DNA of 64,000 nucleotides from Numida meleagris (Eukaryota > Chordata > Aves > Galliformes > Numididae). The translations under genes and the position numbers were made by a program. The stretch lies in the NCBI RefSeq assembly GCF_002078875.1, contig NC_034413.1, positions 63,159,594 through 63,223,593 of the forward strand, given 5' to 3'. Below are positions 46,901 through 56,785 of the stretch, one piece after another. Under the pieces are notes generated by a model. That model did no database searches. It was not told the DNA's origin and saw only the letters and a list, made by a program, of their open reading frames with translations. Numbering within the stretch: the first letter of the stretch is position 1; each line of letters begins with the position of its first letter.

Positions 46901-47384
46901 TGTTCTTACCATATATTTTTACTTCTTCAGCAATATTTACCATTTACAAGTTTTTCAGAGATTTTCTACTTCACTCTGTGTTTCTTCAGTACTGCCACAT
47001 ATTTAGCAACATGTGAAACTATGCTGGCTGCAGCAGTTTCTCCTGCCCCAGCTCTTCTGGGGCTCGCTGCAAGGAAGGCTGCAGTGGGCACACAGCTCCC
47101 TAGTGCTGTGCACAGCATGGCATTTCAGCAGAGAATTGATCTGAAGTGATCAGCTCTTGCACTGTCAGTGAATAGGCAGAGGGGTAGTGTCACTGCATTT
47201 GCTTTAATTCAAAATGCCAAAACCTGAAGTGCCAATTCTCTTGTATAAGAAACCCAATGATTTTCCCCAAGCCCACCCTGCTTCCCCTTCTTCACACAGT
47301 AACCGTAAACCTAGAGATCCTCTTTCATTGGGTTTTTCCACTTGGAAAGCGTGACTCAATGCAAGCACAACAGAGTAAAATGAG
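46901..47384. other. Unique intergenic sequence, no gene seen
   Basis: Nothing recognised. A 102-codon plus frame (46841-47149) begins inside the CR1 relic and shows no domain. Confidence 0.55.
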
Positions 47385-47652
47385 AGAATGAGAGGTAATG
47401 GCCTTAAGTTGCTCCAAGGGAGTCGGGGGGGATATTCAGGCTGGATAGTAGGAAAAACTTATCTGAAAGTGTGATAATGCATTGGAACAGGCTGCCCAGG
47501 GAGATGATGGAACCTCTGGAGGTCCCTGGGTGTGTTAAAGACCCATGGAAATGTGGCACTGAGGGACATGGTCAGTGGGCATGATAGGGGTGGGCTAGGG
47601 TTGGATTGGATGATCTTAGAAGCCTTTCCCAAGCTTAGTGATTCCATGAAAC
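47385..47652 (+). mobile_element. CR1 retrotransposon 3' fragment
   Basis: Plus-oriented CR1: GAATGAGAGGTAATGGCCTT, AATGCATTGGAACAGGCTGC, CCAGGGAGATGATGGAACCT, GAAATGTGGCACTGAGGGAC, ATGGTCAGTGGGCATGATAG and GGATGATCTTAGAAGCCTTT, ending near GTGATTCCATGAAAC. It is the same general subfamily as the copies at 45.0 and 51.6 kb, but more diverged at the terminal repeat. A seven-G run interrupts it near 47426. No coding capacity. Confidence 0.93.
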
Positions 47653-48620
47653 TAGGAAGTCCTCAGCCCCGGGCAGCAAGGAGTCTAAATGGAGAAGTTC
47701 CCACAGAAGTGAGAAGTACGGAAGATGGATGGGAAAGGAGACAACATTTGATTTAAAAAAAAAAAATGGAAGAGAGTAACCTGCCAAAGCCCTGAATGAC
47801 CTCAGGGAGTCATGTGGGGAGGATACCAGCCAAGAAATCACCCTGCTTTAAGAAAGATGAGAGTTCTGTGCTTATAGATTGAAGTGGGTGCTGGTGAGTG
47901 TGAGCCATGGAGACAGGTGGGCCATGCCTCAGCACAAACACCATTGTGAGCTACAGTTCTGAGATGTCTAAGTACAACATGCGCTTCTGTTCATGCACAG
48001 AGCTGTTAGCAAGCCTCAAACCATCAAACAAGCAGGCAGGGCTAGAGGAGGGATTTGTAGACAAAGCTGTGTCTTTGGGAGTAAAGGAAAAAGTAAACCA
48101 CAAGTGGATGTTACTGAAAATATCTCAATCCTGAAAGATTAGCTTCAACAGAAGTGTCACTGCAGAAACCATCTGCATGCTGAAGAGGTTGCCTAGCGAG
48201 ATTTTTTTCCTCATTATTATTTTCTACTTACACTGCTCAGGAAAGATCTCTCTGGAGAAATAACAGGATCTTAAAAATAGTTTCAAACCCACAATTAAAA
48301 ATTCAGCACAGATATTGTCTAAGCCATTGCCCCCGTGCCATTCTGATGCTGTTGCTTCAAGCGTGCTGAGATCCTCCGCTGGGCTTGTTTGCAATTCTAA
48401 GCACCTACCCCAGTGCTTCCAGGATTAGATGCCAAAGGGTATGGTGGTGCTCGGGGAGATGCCACAGGGCTCAAAGGAGCTGCAAGGGCACAGGGCTGCT
48501 GACCTGCATCTGCCTAGTGCAATAAGCAGGAGAGGAGTGGGAGGGAAGTGGGAAAAAACAATCCAGAGGTGTTACCCTGAGAAACCTCAACAATAAAATG
48601 AAGCAAATTAATCATTGCTA
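47653..48620. other. Unique intergenic sequence, no gene seen
   Basis: Single-copy sequence with an A tract of about 13 near 47754-47766. No gene or repeat recognised. Confidence 0.55.
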
Positions 48621-48800
48621 CCATGCCTGGAACAAACTGCCCAGAGAGCTGTGGGTGCCCCATCCCTGGAGGAGCTCATGGCCAGGGTGGATGGGGCCCT
48701 GGGCAGCCTGAGCTGGTGGGAGGAAAACAGCCCATGGCAGGGGGCTGGGACTCATAGGCTTTGAAGTCCCTTCCAACCTAAGCCGTACTGTGATTCCATG
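48621..48800 (+). mobile_element. CR1 retrotransposon 3' fragment
   Basis: Plus-oriented CR1 end: TGGAACAAACTGCCCAGAGA, GCTGTGGGTGCCCCATCCCT, GGATGGGGCCCTGGGCAGCC, TGAGCTGGTGGG, CCCATGGCAGGGGGCTGG and AAGTCCCTTCCAACCTAAGC, ending GTACTGTGATTCCATG. It shares its diagnostic phrases with the copy at 2.6 kb. It is heavily 5'-truncated and inactive. Confidence 0.93.
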
Positions 48801-50351
48801 TCCTATTCTTTCATATCTTCTCCTCTGGTAACTGGGTGTCCTTTATCCAGATCTGTTCCATCCCCACCTAATATTCTTCTCGATGTTCAACTACCTTCCC
48901 ACTGCAGCAGTTTGTACTGCTCCCTGCCTGAGATCCTCCTCTTTGATCAGAAGAACTAAAGACAAGATGAAGAGCACCTTCATCATAAAAACAAGAGAGG
49001 AAACCAAGAAACCAGATAGCAACCTGTGTAGACTATTGCTCCATCTCTAGAGTTCACATATTAAGCTTCTTCCTACTCTAATTCTGTGTGTGGACAATGG
49101 CCAGCAGTAGAAGCCCTGAAGGCAGAAGCACTGTTATTCTGCTTCTGCCATGCCACATCCAACCAGATCAAACATTTGGTTTATCTCCCATCATCTTGCT
49201 CAGGACACAACTCTCCTCTGTGTCACAATTTTTTTTTTTTGCGAGTCATGTCTGCTCAGTTTTATTTTGGTTTGGGATGCAAACCGTCTGGATTTTTGAG
49301 GACAAATGGGACATGTAAGTGGCTGTAGCATCACAGAGGTAAAAGCATATGGGTGGTGGCTGACAGTTTCTGACATATAAATCCAGGAAAATCCTCTTAA
49401 TTTCCTCCCTAGCTTGCTGATAGAAACTAAATCTCGGTACTTTAGGAAAAAAAAGCAAGGCAAGTGTTATTCTGATACATTTACTGATGGTGAAGGTGGC
49501 AAGCAGAAAGCCATGTTAAATTGTGAATGTCTACATTTGTAGGAAGGTGAGTAAAATATTGACATTTTCATAATTCATCTTATTGTGTAGAATATAAATG
49601 GAAGTGGGTAAAACCTCAGCTGTGCTGAAGAGAAAGCAAAACTATTCTCAAATCCTTAAGACATCCAGCAGAAGCCATAAGTTTAGGAGGGTAGGAAACA
49701 CTGCACAGATTTATTGTTTCCTAAGTTCCCCATCACTAAGTGCCTATAAGCACTTCCCAAATAATGTCTCATTGTTTCTGTTGATTTTCCCCAAGGGAGA
49801 GCTGGGACAGAGCCATTGAACAGTTCCTTGCTACAGTCAATACTTTGGTGGTACAGTCCATGCATACCCACTTTTCTTTTTTTGTGGCAAAGGAGGTGTA
49901 ATGCTATAATGGGATGATAATAGCAGGGTGGCAAAGTCCTTGGCCAAAGCAAATGAGAACAAGCCCAAATGCAGCAGCCACAGATGCATAACTGAAGAAA
50001 AAGAACTGCTTACCTTTGGAAGACCTCAGGCATGCAAGAATCTCCAGCAAAAGAGACTCTCACCTCCACTGCCAACCCTTAAATGAGGTCTGGGAAGGGG
50101 TGGATCCTGGCTGCACCCCTTCCGGTCACTCAGGTTCATTGCTTGCACCTGAGCTCCCCTGGGTTGGCCCTGCCTTCCCACCAGGTGCTCATCAGTGGTT
50201 CAAGATGTGACTTAGCATTTCTACTGCAGGAGGCAACAAATAAGAACCTCTGCCTTGTATCTGGAAGTTTTTTATCATTGAGGGCTTGGCATTCCCACAG
50301 AGATCTGCCCGGTGATGCAGTGTGCCCAGTCTTCGGCCTGTCTGCCATACA
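48801..50351. other. Unique intergenic sequence, no gene seen
   Basis: Single-copy sequence. Overlapping frames under 95 codons on both strands, without motifs. A T tract of 11 lies at about 49230-49240. Nothing else recognised. Confidence 0.55.
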
Positions 50352-50545
50352 TTAGAATTGTTTGAGTTGGAAGACACCCATAAAGGCCATCTGGTCCAAC
50401 TCCCCTGCAGTGAACAGGGATACCTACATCTCGATCATGGTGCTCAGAGCCTGTTCCAGTCTGACCCTGAGTGTCCTAAGGATGGGGCTAGTGGTGCCAG
50501 TCCTCCACGGGCACTTTCCCATCTAGAACCTGTTTCATAGTGTCA
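50352..50545 (-). mobile_element. CR1 fragment, minus orientation
   Basis: Starts with the reverse-complemented CR1 terminus (TTAGAATTGTTTGAGTTGGA, AGGCCATCTGGTCCAACTCC, CCTGCAGTGAACAGGGATAC), then GTGCTCAGAGCCTGTTCCAG and CTGACCCTGAGTGTCCTAAG. It belongs to the same subfamily as the copies at 46.8, 55.2 and 58.7 kb. The right end, toward the CR1 interior, decays after about 50545. Confidence 0.9.
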
Positions 50546-50559
50546 CTCACTGACTGCAT

Positions 50560-51010
50560 GAAACATTTTTGTGATCCCATGGAATAATTAAACTTCCACC
50601 CGTGCTGCTGATCCCACCAGTGCAACAATAGCAGCCACCACATGTGAAAACAATAAAAGAGCGGTGTCCGCCAGCAGCTAAATGTAATTGGAACTCCTCG
50701 GTTCCTTCCTGTTATTTACAAGCGTTGTATTTCATAAACAGACCACCTCTTTTGTGACGTTCTTTAGGAAAGCGGTATATTATATTGGCATAATGGTCCT
50801 CGTCAGAGAGAGCATTTTGTTTTAATAAAGTGTGTGCCACCATATTTAATCAATCAGATTGATTGACACCGGCAATAGCTGAGTCTCCCAGCAGATGCTG
50901 CTGCTCCCTCATTCTTATTCCAGCTTCATTTCTCAATCAAATCCATGTGTAAAAAAACATAATGTGCTGCCGACATAATGTAATAAAACTTCAACCAAAA
51001 TGCACACGGC
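50560..51010. promoter_or_regulatory. Candidate conserved noncoding element with TALE-type palindrome
   Basis: CR1-free block of about 450 bp with dense regulatory-looking words: GGAATAATTAAACTTCC, CACATGTGAAAACAATAAAA (E-box and SOX-like), GCTAAATGTAATTGGAACTC, CATAAACAGACCACCTC (forkhead- and RUNX-like), TTGTGACGTTC (CRE-like) and GTTTTAATAAAGTGTG. AATCAATCAGATTGATT at 50848-50864 is a perfect inverted repeat of two 8-mers around one A. The adjoining TGATTGACA is close to the PBX/MEIS motif TGATTGACAG. No open frame above 60 codons. Conservation is inferred, not tested. Confidence 0.45.
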
Positions 51011-51620
51011 CACAACTGAAACAGATAAGTCAAAGTATGGGGAAAGTTAACTTTAGGAAAATCATTTTTGACATGAAAATATTAAAGTTTTACAGTTCAG
51101 ATATGCCTAGACTAACCCTAACATGAATAAAACAGTTTCATGTCTGAGTATTGAAAACTGCTAAGGAAGGAAACCATGCCTAAAGGTTACCTAGCTGTTA
51201 GTTCACTTAATGTTCTGTAATCTTCAGAGTTAGAGCCATTTCAGCTGGATTAGAGCACGTGCTTGCCCAGGTGAGATGAATTATAACTTTCATCCGAACA
51301 GCTCTACTGCCCCTGTTGAGGTGAGCACCAGCCAGCAGTGATGCATGGCTCTGTGTCAGAGGCTGAACTAGCAGGTTTGGAAGTTAATGATTCATACAAG
51401 CATGCCGGGTACCCTAATTGTTAGATGTCACACACAGGGCGAAACTGCTCTCGACTCTATTAAAGTTCGTTCCGAATAATCTGCACACCTCACCTTATGC
51501 ATGCAGTATGTGCAGCTCGCAGAGCATTTTCCTGGGGACTTTGCCTTTACCATGCTCATAGGACATGGTTTTAGCCCTCTAAAGATGTGACCCCTCATGA
51601 GATATAGATTTCTATAGGTT
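51011..51620. other. Unique intergenic sequence, no gene seen
   Basis: Single-copy sequence. The right part lies in a 190-codon minus-strand frame (51428-52000) that runs antisense through the neighbouring CR1 and has no domain. Not called as a gene. Confidence 0.5.
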
Positions 51621-51893
51621 AAGGTGAGGTGGGGGTCGGCCTCTTCTCCCGGCCTCAAGTTGTTCCAGGGGAGGTTCAGGTTGGATATTAGGAAACATTT
51701 ATTTTCTAAAAGGGTGGTGATGCATTGGCACAGGCTGCCCAGGGAGGTGGTGGAGTCACCGTCCCTGGAGGTGTTCAAGAACTGTGGAGATGTGGCACTG
51801 AGGGATGTGGTCAGTAGGCACGGTGAGGAAGGGTTGGAGTAGGACTTGGTGATCTTAGAGGTCTTTTCGAAGCATAGGGACTCTGTGATTCTA
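51621..51893 (+). mobile_element. CR1 retrotransposon 3' fragment
   Basis: Plus-oriented CR1: AAGGTGAGGTGGGGGTCGGC, CTCAAGTTGTTCCAGGGGAG, GGTGATGCATTGGCACAGGC, TCCCTGGAGGTGTTCAAGAA, GATGTGGCACTGAGGGATGT and GATCTTAGAGGTCTTTTCGA, ending GGGACTCTGTGATTCTAG. The sense frame at 51624-51842 keeps CR1 ORF2 motifs ([49 protein letters not shown]). It is among the best preserved copies here and close to the one at 45.0 kb, but 5'-truncated and inactive. Confidence 0.95.
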
Positions 51894-52560
51894 GATTTTT
51901 CCCTCCAACACTGTAGACAGTGACACTGCAAACCCCCAGGGTCAACCATCAGTGTGCCAGCAGTCCCCCAAAACCTGCAGGTGATGAAAGTTAAGCGCAT
52001 GGTTGTTAGCTAGGCTTTATATTTCGTGTGTAATGTTTTCATGTGGAATTACTGAAGGAAATATGAAAAGAGCTCCAGACCAGTTTTCCAAAGGCAGCAC
52101 AATAGATGACTTCCCGTTCAGTCATTCTGTACTTCTCTCAGTGATGTTATAGGAAACATATGCCATGAACTAACATGCCACAAATTTCCATACTTCTTTT
52201 AAAAAGGACAGTGGAGGTTTTAATTTGAGAAAATGCCCTCCTTTTTGATTCCATCAAACACAATGAAATGAAAAGGTTTTGTTAAATGCAGTCATGCTGG
52301 ACAGTGTTATGGACAACCCAAATGGGAACTGTATCTATAGGAAGAGTGCAAGATGTGGGAATTTTGCTCATCTTTCTGTTTTCCTTGTTTTTTAGGGAAG
52401 AATGTCTTTCCAAAGAAATGTCTTCAATGCAGCCAAATGTCTATGGATGCCCTGGCCTCACAGCACTTTGGAGATCAGATATAGACTCCATAAAATGGGG
52501 CTGAGGACTGTGGTGGGTGTTACTCAAGCTAACCTCAAATCCAGAGCTGAGAATGGTGGG
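51894..52560. other. Unique intergenic sequence, no gene seen
   Basis: Single-copy sequence; nothing recognised before the CR1 at 52.56 kb, whose left edge is soft. Confidence 0.5.
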
Positions 52561-52848
52561 AGCTGACTGGTAGAGGAGTCAGCAGTGTGCCCTGGAGCCA
52601 AAAGAGCCAACCATACCCCGGTCAGGTTGGGGATTAGAAAAAGGTTCTGCACCAGAGAGTGGTGGGCATGAAACAAGTTCCCTAGGGCAGTGAGAACGTC
52701 CCGGAGCTGCCAGAACTCAGGGAGCATCTGGACAATTCTCTCAGACACATGGTCTGATTTTTGAGTGGAGTGGAGCCAGGAGTTGGACTTGATTGTCTTT
52801 GTGGGTCCCTTCCAACTCGGAGTATCTTGTGATGCTATGATTCTATGC
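52561..52848 (+). mobile_element. CR1 retrotransposon with internal deletion
   Basis: Plus-oriented CR1. The left part, GAGTCAGCAGTGTGCCCTGG then AGCCAAAAGAGCCAACC, encodes the CR1 ORF2 stretch SQQCALEPKRAN-like. Sequence then jumps to the 3' region (TTAGAAAAAGGTTCTGCACC, GTGGGCATGAAACAAGTTCC, CTCTCAGACACATGGTCTGA, GCCAGGAGTTGGACTTGATT, GTCCCTTCCAACTCGG), ending GATGCTATGATTCTATG. Several hundred bp of a full element are therefore missing near 52615. Same subfamily as the copy at 41.7 kb. Confidence 0.92.
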
Positions 52849-54316
52849 TAGAGGTGGGTTGATGCTTTCTCTGAAGGCCTGTCCCAAACAGGCATTCACC
52901 CCAGCAACACCTTCAGACGATGGAGGCGGACAAGTCCAGAAGTTGTGGAGCTGCTGCCCCACCACCACTCTCCACCTGTGCCTGCCTAAGGAGGCAGTGG
53001 AGTTCCTGCCTTCTGGCTCCAAAAGATGGAAATGATTCACTGTTGGGAAATGTGTTTTGTCCTTAGTTGAGTCCATATGATTTAGTAACATGAATATTAA
53101 GCAATAGTTATCTATTGTCTAATACGGGGACGGAAATAGTGACAGTAGAGGGAGGGCTCTTTGAACTCTCTTCAAAGCTGAGATAGAGAGATGCCAGGTA
53201 GCTCCAAGCTGAAGCTATACTCATTTGGGATAAAAATAAGCTAAAAAGTATTAATGATGAAAAAAACCCCGAAACCCTGGGACTTTCTGGCTTTAGAAAT
53301 GAGCTGGATTCCATTGCACTTGACAGCAGACTAAATCGAGGTGGATAGGAATGAGTTGTTTTAATTGGATTTAAATTACATACTCTTTTTAGAGAAATAA
53401 ACTTGTTTAAAATCGCATTTGTTAATATAACAAGCTATAATAAAACCTAGGTTTACTCTAAACTTGAAATGATTCAGATTCACAAAACAACACACTGCAT
53501 CGATGAGATAAAAGCAGTTTAGCAATTTTTTTTTTTCCTACATAGGGTCTGGGGAAGCAATTTGAACTTTCAGAAACAGCTGAGGCTGTGCAGACTTGTC
53601 ACAAAACCCGCGCATTGCCCGCATCGTGTTTTTGAATGTTTCAAAGTCCTCAGAAGTTCAATATTTGCCTTCAGTAGATTGCAAGCTCCTCAGTGCTGTG
53701 GCATGAAGGCCTTGTTCCTATTTGTCAGGTCCAGGTAGACATTTCTGCCAGGAAAAACAAAGAAAACTGCCCATTTTGTGAACGTGAAACCCTGACAGCG
53801 CGTGATGTATTACATATTTGAGGAAAGGTAGAGGTAAATAGAGCTGGAGCAGAGCTTGTTGGAATGGTACAGTGGAAACACTCCCATGAGGAAAAGGAGG
53901 AGCTTTTCTAAGAAGCATTCCCTGGCTCTGCTGCTGAAAGGAGAGCTGTAGCCACTGGAGGAGGGATTTCGTGGCATTTCAGCCCTGCTTCAAGCGGAGC
54001 CTGGTGCTCAGAGTGGCTTCAGGAGAGAACTGCGGGCCGGATCCCAGGAAGAAACAGCTCTATTAAAACACCAGTGAAAAATAAACCATAGCAACGTGAC
54101 TCTTGAGCTTAAAATATTTAGATTAAGTTTCACCCAAATCTGCGTTGAGCCTTTTCCTGGCACATCCCTAGCAGCGTCCTTCCAGGTAGTCACAGTGCGT
54201 GCTGTTCTGCATGATACCAAAAGAACGTAATTACATCTGGCTCAATGCTGCCCTGTTCTGATTAGGAAGATAGCCACATATCTTAACATCTGGGTGTGTT
54301 ATCTTCTCCTAAGGAT
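52849..54316. other. Unique intergenic sequence, no gene seen
   Basis: Single-copy sequence. Short frames only; a T tract lies at about 53527-53536. Nothing recognised. Confidence 0.55.
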
Positions 54317-54386
54317 GGCAGGGGAGTTGGACTAGGTGACCTTTCAGAGTCCCTTCCAACTCAAACAATTCTATGACTCAATGATT
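54317..54386 (+). mobile_element. CR1 3' terminus, very short
   Basis: Only the last ~70 bp of a CR1: GGCAGGGGAGTTGGACTAGG, TGACCTTTCAGAGTCCCTTC and CAACTCAAACAATTCTATGA, then CTCAATG. This is an extreme 5' truncation, typical of aborted target-primed reverse transcription. Confidence 0.88.
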
Positions 54387-55216
54387 TTGCAACAGAGACT
54401 ATAGAGACTTTCCTCCCTGCTACTGCATTTCCCCTACCAGAAGCCCTCCCAGCAAGGCACAGTTTGGCAAAGCGTGTGTGGGTGTGAGTGCCTCTCACTC
54501 TCCTGCTCTTCTCTGCCATTCTGGTGCTGGGTCTTGAGCTTGGCAGCTGTTGGCTCCTTCTCTGCAAAAGCCCAAGCTCTCCTGCCCCATGATTTGACTC
54601 AGGATGACAGAGAGAAAAGCATGAACCATGAAGAGCAGATGATGAGGGAAAAGGAAACAGTGCTGCAGCCACCCCTCTCCCCACAGCCCACGCTCACCCC
54701 AGCCCTCCCCAGCACACTCTGCTCCCGCTGCCCCTGCAGCACTCTTCCATGGGACCTTTGCATTCAGCTGTTTTTGGCCAACATCCAGTTTCCTTCTTCA
54801 GGAATGCAACTGGAAGAAGGGAAACGGCAACTTTTAACACTTCATATTTCATCCAAGAAGGGATGAAATTTTAGCAGAGCAAAAACATGGCGGCTGAGCA
54901 GCTTGGGCTTAGCCCAGGGCTGTCTGCTGACCAGCCTTGCAGTCAAAATGTCACAGTGTGAAGGGAGAAGGTGTGGGACATTTCTGTGAGGGGACGTGTT
55001 GCAAAGGCAAGTCTAAAAACCTTCAGGCATTAATTCTTCAAAAAGTTTTGAGTGCTCAAACTGACTTAAATATCTTCAAACTTTGTGAGTTTTTCAGTGC
55101 CTATATCTGTAGCTTTCAGTTCAATATCTGCAGCTTGAATGCTCTTCTAATATATTTGTTATTGCATAGGTATGAAATGCCATGTCCTGTTTGCTTTCCT
55201 TGTCTTAGTGTCTAGA
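54387..55216. other. Unique sequence; YY1-like word, no gene seen
   Basis: Moderately GC-rich around 54450-54770, with opposed frames of 107 (minus) and 130 codons (plus) and no domain in either. AACATGGCGGC at 54884-54894 matches the YY1 consensus, but no CpG island or promoter context surrounds it. No gene called. Confidence 0.5.
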
Positions 55217-55531
55217 GGGGGGCTATAAGAAAAAAGGGGACAGACTCTTTAGCAGGGTCTGTTGTGACAGGATAAGGGGAAATTGTCTCAAACTAATGGG
55301 GGGAGATTTAGGCTGGATATAAGGAAAAAGTTTTTTATGATAAGGGTAGTGAGGCACTGGCACAGGTTGCCCAGAGAGGTGATGGATGCTCCATCCCTGG
55401 AGACACTCAAGGTCTGGCTGCACAGGGCTCTGAGCACCTGATGGAGCTGTAGGTGTCCCTGTTCACTGCAGGGGGGTTGGACCAGGTGGCCTTTAAGGGT
55501 CCTTCAACTCAAACAATTCTGTGATTCTGTG
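55217..55531 (+). mobile_element. CR1 retrotransposon 3' fragment
   Basis: Plus-oriented CR1 of about 315 bp: GGGGGCTATAAGAAAAAAGG, TGTGACAGGATAAGGGGAAA, TTTAGGCTGGATATAAGGAA, GGCACTGGCACAGGTTGCCC, CTCCATCCCTGGAGACACTC, GGGGGGTTGGACCAGGTGGC and TTCAACTCAAACAATTCTGT, ending GATTCTGTG. It is in opposite orientation to, and by eye roughly 80% identical to, the matching part of the copy at 58.7 kb. Confidence 0.95.
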
Positions 55532-56613
55532 CTCTGCAGTGGATCTGCAGAGCCTGATGCTCACACTTGGCTGCAGGGTTACCCGCAGCCCTCCCTGCGG
55601 CACCACGCGGGGAGGCAGCTGCCAGCTGTGCTGGTGGCTTTTGTGGTGAGCAAACTGAATGTCTGAATATAGCTGGAAACCTGTAATGCATTGCACATTA
55701 ATAAATAAATAAATGAATAAATAAAATGACTGAACACTATCGGATGTAAACACTCATTTTAAATGTCCCGCTGCTTGGCAAAATTTCTCCTACATCTGCA
55801 TGAAGATGCTGTTGCATGGCCTGGGACTGTGGAGGGGCTGGGACGGCTGTTGCCATTATCATTCTGGAAGTTTGCTGGATTTGACACTGAATTTACAAGC
55901 CCGAATTTTTCAAATTTACAACATTACAAAGTAAATTTACGAAAATTACAAAGCAATTTTCTGATTTCCGTGGCAAATCAAAGAGAGGAGGAAACTCCAG
56001 GGTGTGTACCCAACCTTGGGAACATCCCACCAAGGAGAAACTCTTGAGGCTGAGCTGCTGACGCTAAGTTGATTTTATGTAGATGTATACTTTCCCAAAC
56101 AGCTCAAGGAGCAGCTAAGTAGTAGTCGGAATGGGAAGGGATGGGGGCCAGACAGGACAGATGAGAGATATTGGACCAGCTTATACTAGAGTCTCTTGCA
56201 GGTTTGATTTTCTCTCATTCAAGGCCATTCTCCTGCTGTTTTCCTTGTTTCCTGGGTTGCTAAGGTTTATCATTTATACTGAAATGCTGATTGTGACTCA
56301 CATATTCATAACAGTGGAAGCTGTAACAGAACCATGATTTGGATGTAAATGATAGGTGATGCCATGGCATAAAGAAATAGAAATTTTCTCATTGACGTAT
56401 AGAATGGTAGAATATTTTAGCCAATGATTTCTCTGTGAAGCATGAGAAGTTCCTCCTTGTGTCATTACCGTCTCTAGAACAGCCCAGCTGCGCTCCACAA
56501 AACTGACCACGTGGACTGGGACCCCATGAGAGCAATTAAAGGCCTGATTTCCTCTCCAACATCCTGACAATTGAACACCTCCAGGAGAAACCAAGGTAGA
56601 AGGATCAACTCTT
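55532..56613. other. Unique intergenic sequence, no gene seen
   Basis: Single-copy sequence with an AATA microsatellite at 55698-55725. A 170-codon minus frame (56298-56810) owes its right half to the adjacent CR1 and has no domain in its left half. Nothing else recognised. Confidence 0.55.
55698..55725 (+). repeat. (AATA)n microsatellite
   Basis: About seven AATA-type units with one G interruption (ATAAATAAATAAATGAATAA then ATAAA). Confidence 0.9.
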
Positions 56614-56785
56614 AGAATCATAGAATCATTACGGTTGGAAAGACCTCTAAGTCCACCTAGTCCAACCGTCAACCCATCCCCACTGTGCCCACTAACCATG
56701 TCCTTCAATGAGACATCTCCCCTTTTCTTGAAAACCTGCGGGGACAATGACTCCATCACCTCCCTGGGCAGCCTGTTCATCAGAT
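56614..56785 (-). mobile_element. CR1 retrotransposon 3' fragment, minus orientation
   Basis: Begins with AGAATCATAGAATCATTACG and GTTGGAAAGACCTCTAAGTC, then CACCTAGTCCAACCGTCAAC, GTGCCCACTAACCATGTCCT and ATCACCTCCCTGGGCAGCCT. The minus strand retains CR1 ORF2 motifs (NRLPREVMESLSPQVFKKRG, DVSLKDMVSGHSGDGLTVGL). The 3' terminal repeats are well kept. The fragment belongs to the same group as the copies at 45.0, 51.6 and 61.1 kb. Confidence 0.94.

Noticed and set aside
51428..52000. 190-codon minus-strand open frame as a gene
   Set aside because: It runs antisense through the plus-oriented CR1 at 51.62-51.89 kb; its length comes from the repeat.
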